Of a stretch of DNA of 64,000 nucleotides, positions 61,162 through 64,000 are shown one piece after another. The notes under the pieces are model-generated. The model made no database searches and was not told where the DNA came from. It worked only from the letters and a program-made list of their open reading frames with translations. Source of the DNA: Alloalcanivorax marinus (GTDB lineage Bacteria; Pseudomonadota; Gammaproteobacteria; Pseudomonadales; Alcanivoracaceae); assembly GCF_016785095.1 (NCBI RefSeq), contig NZ_JAEKJB010000008.1:124001-188000 (forward strand). The letters run 5' to 3'. Each line of letters starts with the position of its first letter. Within the stretch, counting starts at the first letter, position 1. The translations under genes were made by a program, and so were the position numbers.

Positions 61162-62493
61162 TCAGGCTGCCACGGCCCGGCGCGTAGCGTACGCTTGGCG
61201 CACCGCATGCCGGCCGCCCAGCAGCAACAACGCCGCGATGACAAATGAAATCCCAAGCACGATGCGCATGGACCAGGCGATCTTGGCATCGTCCTGGAAC
61301 ACGTAGTCATTGAAGACACCGATGGTCAGCGGCCCCATGGTGGCCACGAAAAGCTGGCCAACCAGGGAATAGATGCCCACCGTTTGCGCGCGCATGCGGT
61401 TGGGCACGATTTCAATCAGCGCCGTTTTCGCCAGACCGAAACTGGCGCCGATCAAAAAGTTGAGCGTGGCGATGCTGGCCACCGCCAGGGTCGCTATTTC
61501 AACGGTCAGGGTGATGCAGGCAATAATGCTGAGCGCGGCGCAGACACCGCCCACCACCACCTTGGCATCGCCGGGGCGCCGCCGCATCACACGGTCGGTC
61601 ACCAGGCCGCCGGCCACCGCGCCGATGGGGCCGAAGCTAATGGCCAGTAACCCCAGCCAGATGCCCGCGTCACCACCGCTCCAGCCATGCTGGCGGACGA
61701 ACAACGTGGGGGCCCAGGCCTGGATCGATTGGCCGGCCACGGACACGGCGCTGAAACCGCCGATCACCGCGCACAGCGGGTACAGATTTTTCTTGAAGAC
61801 GGCGAGCACCTGGCGCATGGAGTATGGGGCCTCGGCGGCGTCGCCGGTGTCGTTGCGGCGCTCCGGCTCCTTCACCGCCAGCAACAGAGGCACCAGGATA
61901 CAACCGGCGCCACCCATGGTAATGAACACGATCCGCCAAGCCTCCAGCTCGCCCAGCAACGGCACGGATACAGTGCCGCCGCCCAGCGCCTTCAAGATCG
62001 CGCCACCGCCGCCCAGCGACAACGCCGCGCCCAGATAAACGCCGGTGGACCAGATGCTGATGGCGCGCGTACGCCGCGACGGGTCGAAATAGTCGGAAAG
62101 TAGGGAGATGGCGCAAGGCACGGCGGCCGCTTCACCGATAGCGGTCAGGATTCTGCCCATGAAGAGCTGCGGCACCGTCTGAGCCAAGCCACACCACACC
62201 GTCGCCGAGCACCAGATAACCACCGCGATGATCAGCAGGTTGCGCCGGTTGCGGTGATCCGCGATCCGCGCCAGGGGGTACATGAAAAGACAGTAGAAGA
62301 TCGCGAATGCCGCGCCTTGCAGCACACCGATCATGGTGTCGCTGATGGCGAAGGACTGCTTGATCGGTTCGACCACCACGGCGATCAGGCTGCGATCCAT
62401 GAAGTTGAACGCGAAGAGCAGCGTGAGAACGCCACACACGTACCAGCTATAGGCGTTTCCACCACCGCTCCCGGCGGCCATCTTGTTTGTCAT
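61162..62493 (-). CDS. MFS transporter (spinster-like)
   Basis: 443 aa with 12 predicted helices. Features are FNFMDRSLIAVVVEPIKQSF in helix 1, ARIADHRNRRNLLI (A-loop motif) and a central charged loop near residues 210-235. This group is often found beside catabolic operons for organic acids or lipophilic compounds. It follows the porin gene after a 66-base gap and probably imports what the hydantoinase acts on. Confidence 0.86.
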   Translation of the reverse strand: MTNKMAAGSGGGNAYSWYVCGVLTLLFAFNFMDRSLIAVVVEPIKQSFAISDTMIGVLQGAAFAIFYCLFMYPLARIADHRNRRNLLIIAVVIWCSATVWCGLAQTVPQLFMGRILTAIGEAAAVPCAISLLSDYFDPSRRTRAISIWSTGVYLGAALSLGGGGAILKALGGGTVSVPLLGELEAWRIVFITMGGAGCILVPLLLAVKEPERRNDTGDAAEAPYSMRQVLAVFKKNLYPLCAVIGGFSAVSVAGQSIQAWAPTLFVRQHGWSGGDAGIWLGLLAISFGPIGAVAGGLVTDRVMRRRPGDAKVVVGGVCAALSIIACITLTVEIATLAVASIATLNFLIGASFGLAKTALIEIVPNRMRAQTVGIYSLVGQLFVATMGPLTIGVFNDYVFQDDAKIAWSMRIVLGISFVIAALLLLGGRHAVRQAYATRRAVAA

Positions 62494-62559
62494 GCCAAAC
62501 CTCTCGAAACCCGTATATGCAGAGAGGGCACGCCAACCGGCATGCCCGGTAAGGCGCGC

Positions 62560-63954
62560 TTAAAAGGCATAATCCGCGTAGACCCTGAAGTCGGTGCCGG
62601 ACAGCACGCTGTTGGGCTGAGCGGAGACCAGCGGCACGAAGTCCTTGTTCATCGAGTAATCGACGTACATGACGCCCACGGAGAGGCCCTTGTAGTCCTT
62701 TTCCTCAAAGTAATAGGACAGCCGCACTTCGCGGTGGCGTTCAGTGACCTCCTCCTCGGCGCCGCCGTTTATCGGATTGGGCGCGTCGAAGGAACCCTGC
62801 CGGTAAAGCGCGAGAAGGCTGACCCCATCCAGGGGCAGCCCGCCAAGCTTCATGCCGGAGAAGTCGTAGCCCACCCCCAGCTGCCAGGTGGTTTCTCCGT
62901 CGTTGTTGGCGTCATTACCGCTGCGCGTCCAGACGTCCAGGCGTCCGTCCACGTTTTCACCGTGATCGTAATAGGCGTAGCCAACCTGGCCATTGGACAA
63001 TTCAGCACGGGCTTTGGAATAGGACAGCCCCAGTTGCAGCTTCTTGATCTTGAAACCGAGATTGATGTTCAGCCACTCGGCATGATCATCGTAGGCGGCA
63101 ACACCATTAGCCAGGTCCTCGCCCCAGAGCGCGCCATCGCTTTCCAGGTAGTAGTACTGGTTGTCGAGCACCACGCCCATGTCATCGCCAAGCGGCGCTT
63201 TCAGGATCAGTTCGTAGCGCGTGTTCTTGTTGAAGTCCTTGGCCACGCCCTGAGCCACTTGCAGGCGCACGGCCTTGGCGTCATAAGTCAAAGCATAGGT
63301 GGAGATATTGTCGATGGTGGAGCCGGACTCATTAACGATGTGCTCGAATTCCGGCCGCTCCCGGGGCGAAGTCTTGTCGATATAGCCGGCCTCGAAGGTA
63401 AGCTCGGCCGGCAACGGACCAAGCGACGGCAAGGCCGTGTTGACCTGGGCGCGGGCGCCCTGGAATGAGCCTGGCACGGCGCGGGTGTCCAGCGTCCACA
63501 CCGTGCCCACATGGAAGCGGCCACGGCCCGCCTGAAGATCCGCGGACCAGTTCTCGCCGCCCTGGCGCAGCTTGATGTAGGCCTGCCCCGCCTCCGCGAA
63601 GCCGTCGTTACCGCCATCGCTGTCATCCAGGATCTGGCGGCTGTCGGGCCGTGAATCCAGCTTGGTCACGCCATAAACCGAGGTCACGAAGCCGATGGTG
63701 TCGCCATAGTATTTGGAGCTGTAATCCACCGCGCCACTGAGTGCCGTGGCGCCCAGCCTTTCACCGGTGGGCAGGCCGCCCAGCTGGTTCTCAATCAGAT
63801 CATTGTGAGCGCGGGTATCAAAGGTGATGAAACGAAGGTACGTGGAGAGCTCGTTTTCCTTCTTGTACAGATCGATGTCGCTGATGACCGCCGCATGCGC
63901 GGCCTGGAAGGAAAGCAATACGACAGGGATGAAGAGCAGTTTCTGCTTATCCAT
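62560..63954 (-). CDS. OprD-family outer membrane porin
   Basis: 464 aa. A signal peptide ends near QAAHA-AVISD. The mature chain is a beta-barrel pattern of alternating residues, closing with an aromatic C-terminus (VYADYAF). The segment GFVTSVYGVTKLDS, then the YIKLRQGGENWSADLQAGR-like strand, echo OprD substrate-specific porins of pseudomonads. AGAGG lies before the ATG. It starts the catabolic operon; its promoter lies in or beyond the last 46 bases. Confidence 0.85.
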   Translation of the reverse strand: MDKQKLLFIPVVLLSFQAAHAAVISDIDLYKKENELSTYLRFITFDTRAHNDLIENQLGGLPTGERLGATALSGAVDYSSKYYGDTIGFVTSVYGVTKLDSRPDSRQILDDSDGGNDGFAEAGQAYIKLRQGGENWSADLQAGRGRFHVGTVWTLDTRAVPGSFQGARAQVNTALPSLGPLPAELTFEAGYIDKTSPRERPEFEHIVNESGSTIDNISTYALTYDAKAVRLQVAQGVAKDFNKNTRYELILKAPLGDDMGVVLDNQYYYLESDGALWGEDLANGVAAYDDHAEWLNINLGFKIKKLQLGLSYSKARAELSNGQVGYAYYDHGENVDGRLDVWTRSGNDANNDGETTWQLGVGYDFSGMKLGGLPLDGVSLLALYRQGSFDAPNPINGGAEEEVTERHREVRLSYYFEEKDYKGLSVGVMYVDYSMNKDFVPLVSAQPNSVLSGTDFRVYADYAF

Positions 63955-64000
63955 ATGACCTCTTTTTGTCTTTTATTTTAATTCGAAGCCCCGAACCGGC

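Overview
The window is a stretch of GC-rich gammaproteobacterial chromosome. Its gene order recalls, from memory, the Pseudomonas aeruginosa neighbourhoods around vfr-speD-coq7-trpCDG and rpoD-dnaG-rpsU-tsaD-plsY-folB ... lptD-murU. Gene content (E. coli-type speD, AmgK/MurU cell-wall recycling, cyo quinol oxidase with an MFS neighbour, OprD-type porin, tRNA-Ile(CAT) after rpoD) fits a marine pseudomonad relative such as Alcanivorax/Alloalcanivorax. The genus is an inference; no ribosomal RNA is present.

Layout. 1-5.9 kb: a RetS/LadS-like hybrid sensor protein with a degraded ATP-binding domain, an unusual pair of inverted 7-bp repeat arrays, coq7, speD, an OsmC-family gene and crp/vfr. 6-9.9 kb: trpE-trpG-trpD-trpC on the minus strand with coupled or overlapping ends. 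10.2-19 kb: a PNPOx-family flavoprotein, then a minus-strand respiratory operon (cyoABCD, SURF1, RegB/RegA-type redox two-component pair) and a divergent MFS transporter. 19-23.2 kb: an Old Yellow Enzyme, an NlpC/P60 lipoprotein, rpe, murU and amgK. 23.4-30 kb: the compact lptD-surA-pdxA-rsmA-apaG-apaH run. 30.4-35.2 kb: prkA-yeaH-spoVR. 35.3-41.1 kb: an iron ABC transporter (fbpABC type) behind a Fur-like box, an NMO-family quinone reductase and a DMT transporter. 41.2-47.8 kb: cca, a pteridine-reductase-like SDR, three tandem uncharacterised lipoproteins, folK, folB and plsY. 47.8-53.9 kb: tsaD, then rpsU, yqeY, dnaG, rpoD and tRNA-Ile(CAT). 54-56.1 kb: a Gre/Rnk-like C-terminal-domain gene overlapping a 25-codon lysine-rich ORF, then gdhA. 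56.4-64 kb: an accessory catabolic locus (amidohydrolase; hydantoinase A/B, MFS transporter and OprD-like porin).

How the genes work together. The cyo cluster pairs a terminal oxidase with a quinone/redox-sensing kinase that probably reports on respiratory state. The lptD-apaH run links outer-membrane assembly, vitamin B6 synthesis and ribosome maturation in one transcription unit. The final locus supplies outer-membrane entry, inner-membrane uptake and ATP-type hydantoinase chemistry for an unidentified small organic substrate.

Most of the window is conserved housekeeping DNA. The parts I think deserve attention are the three-gene lipoprotein family (43.3-46.2 kb), the Gre-like/25-aa basic peptide pair (54.1-54.6 kb), the inverted heptamer arrays into which a stop codon falls (2.85-3.03 kb), the degenerate hybrid kinase, and four REP-like hairpins. 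I saw no CRISPR array, insertion sequence or prophage.
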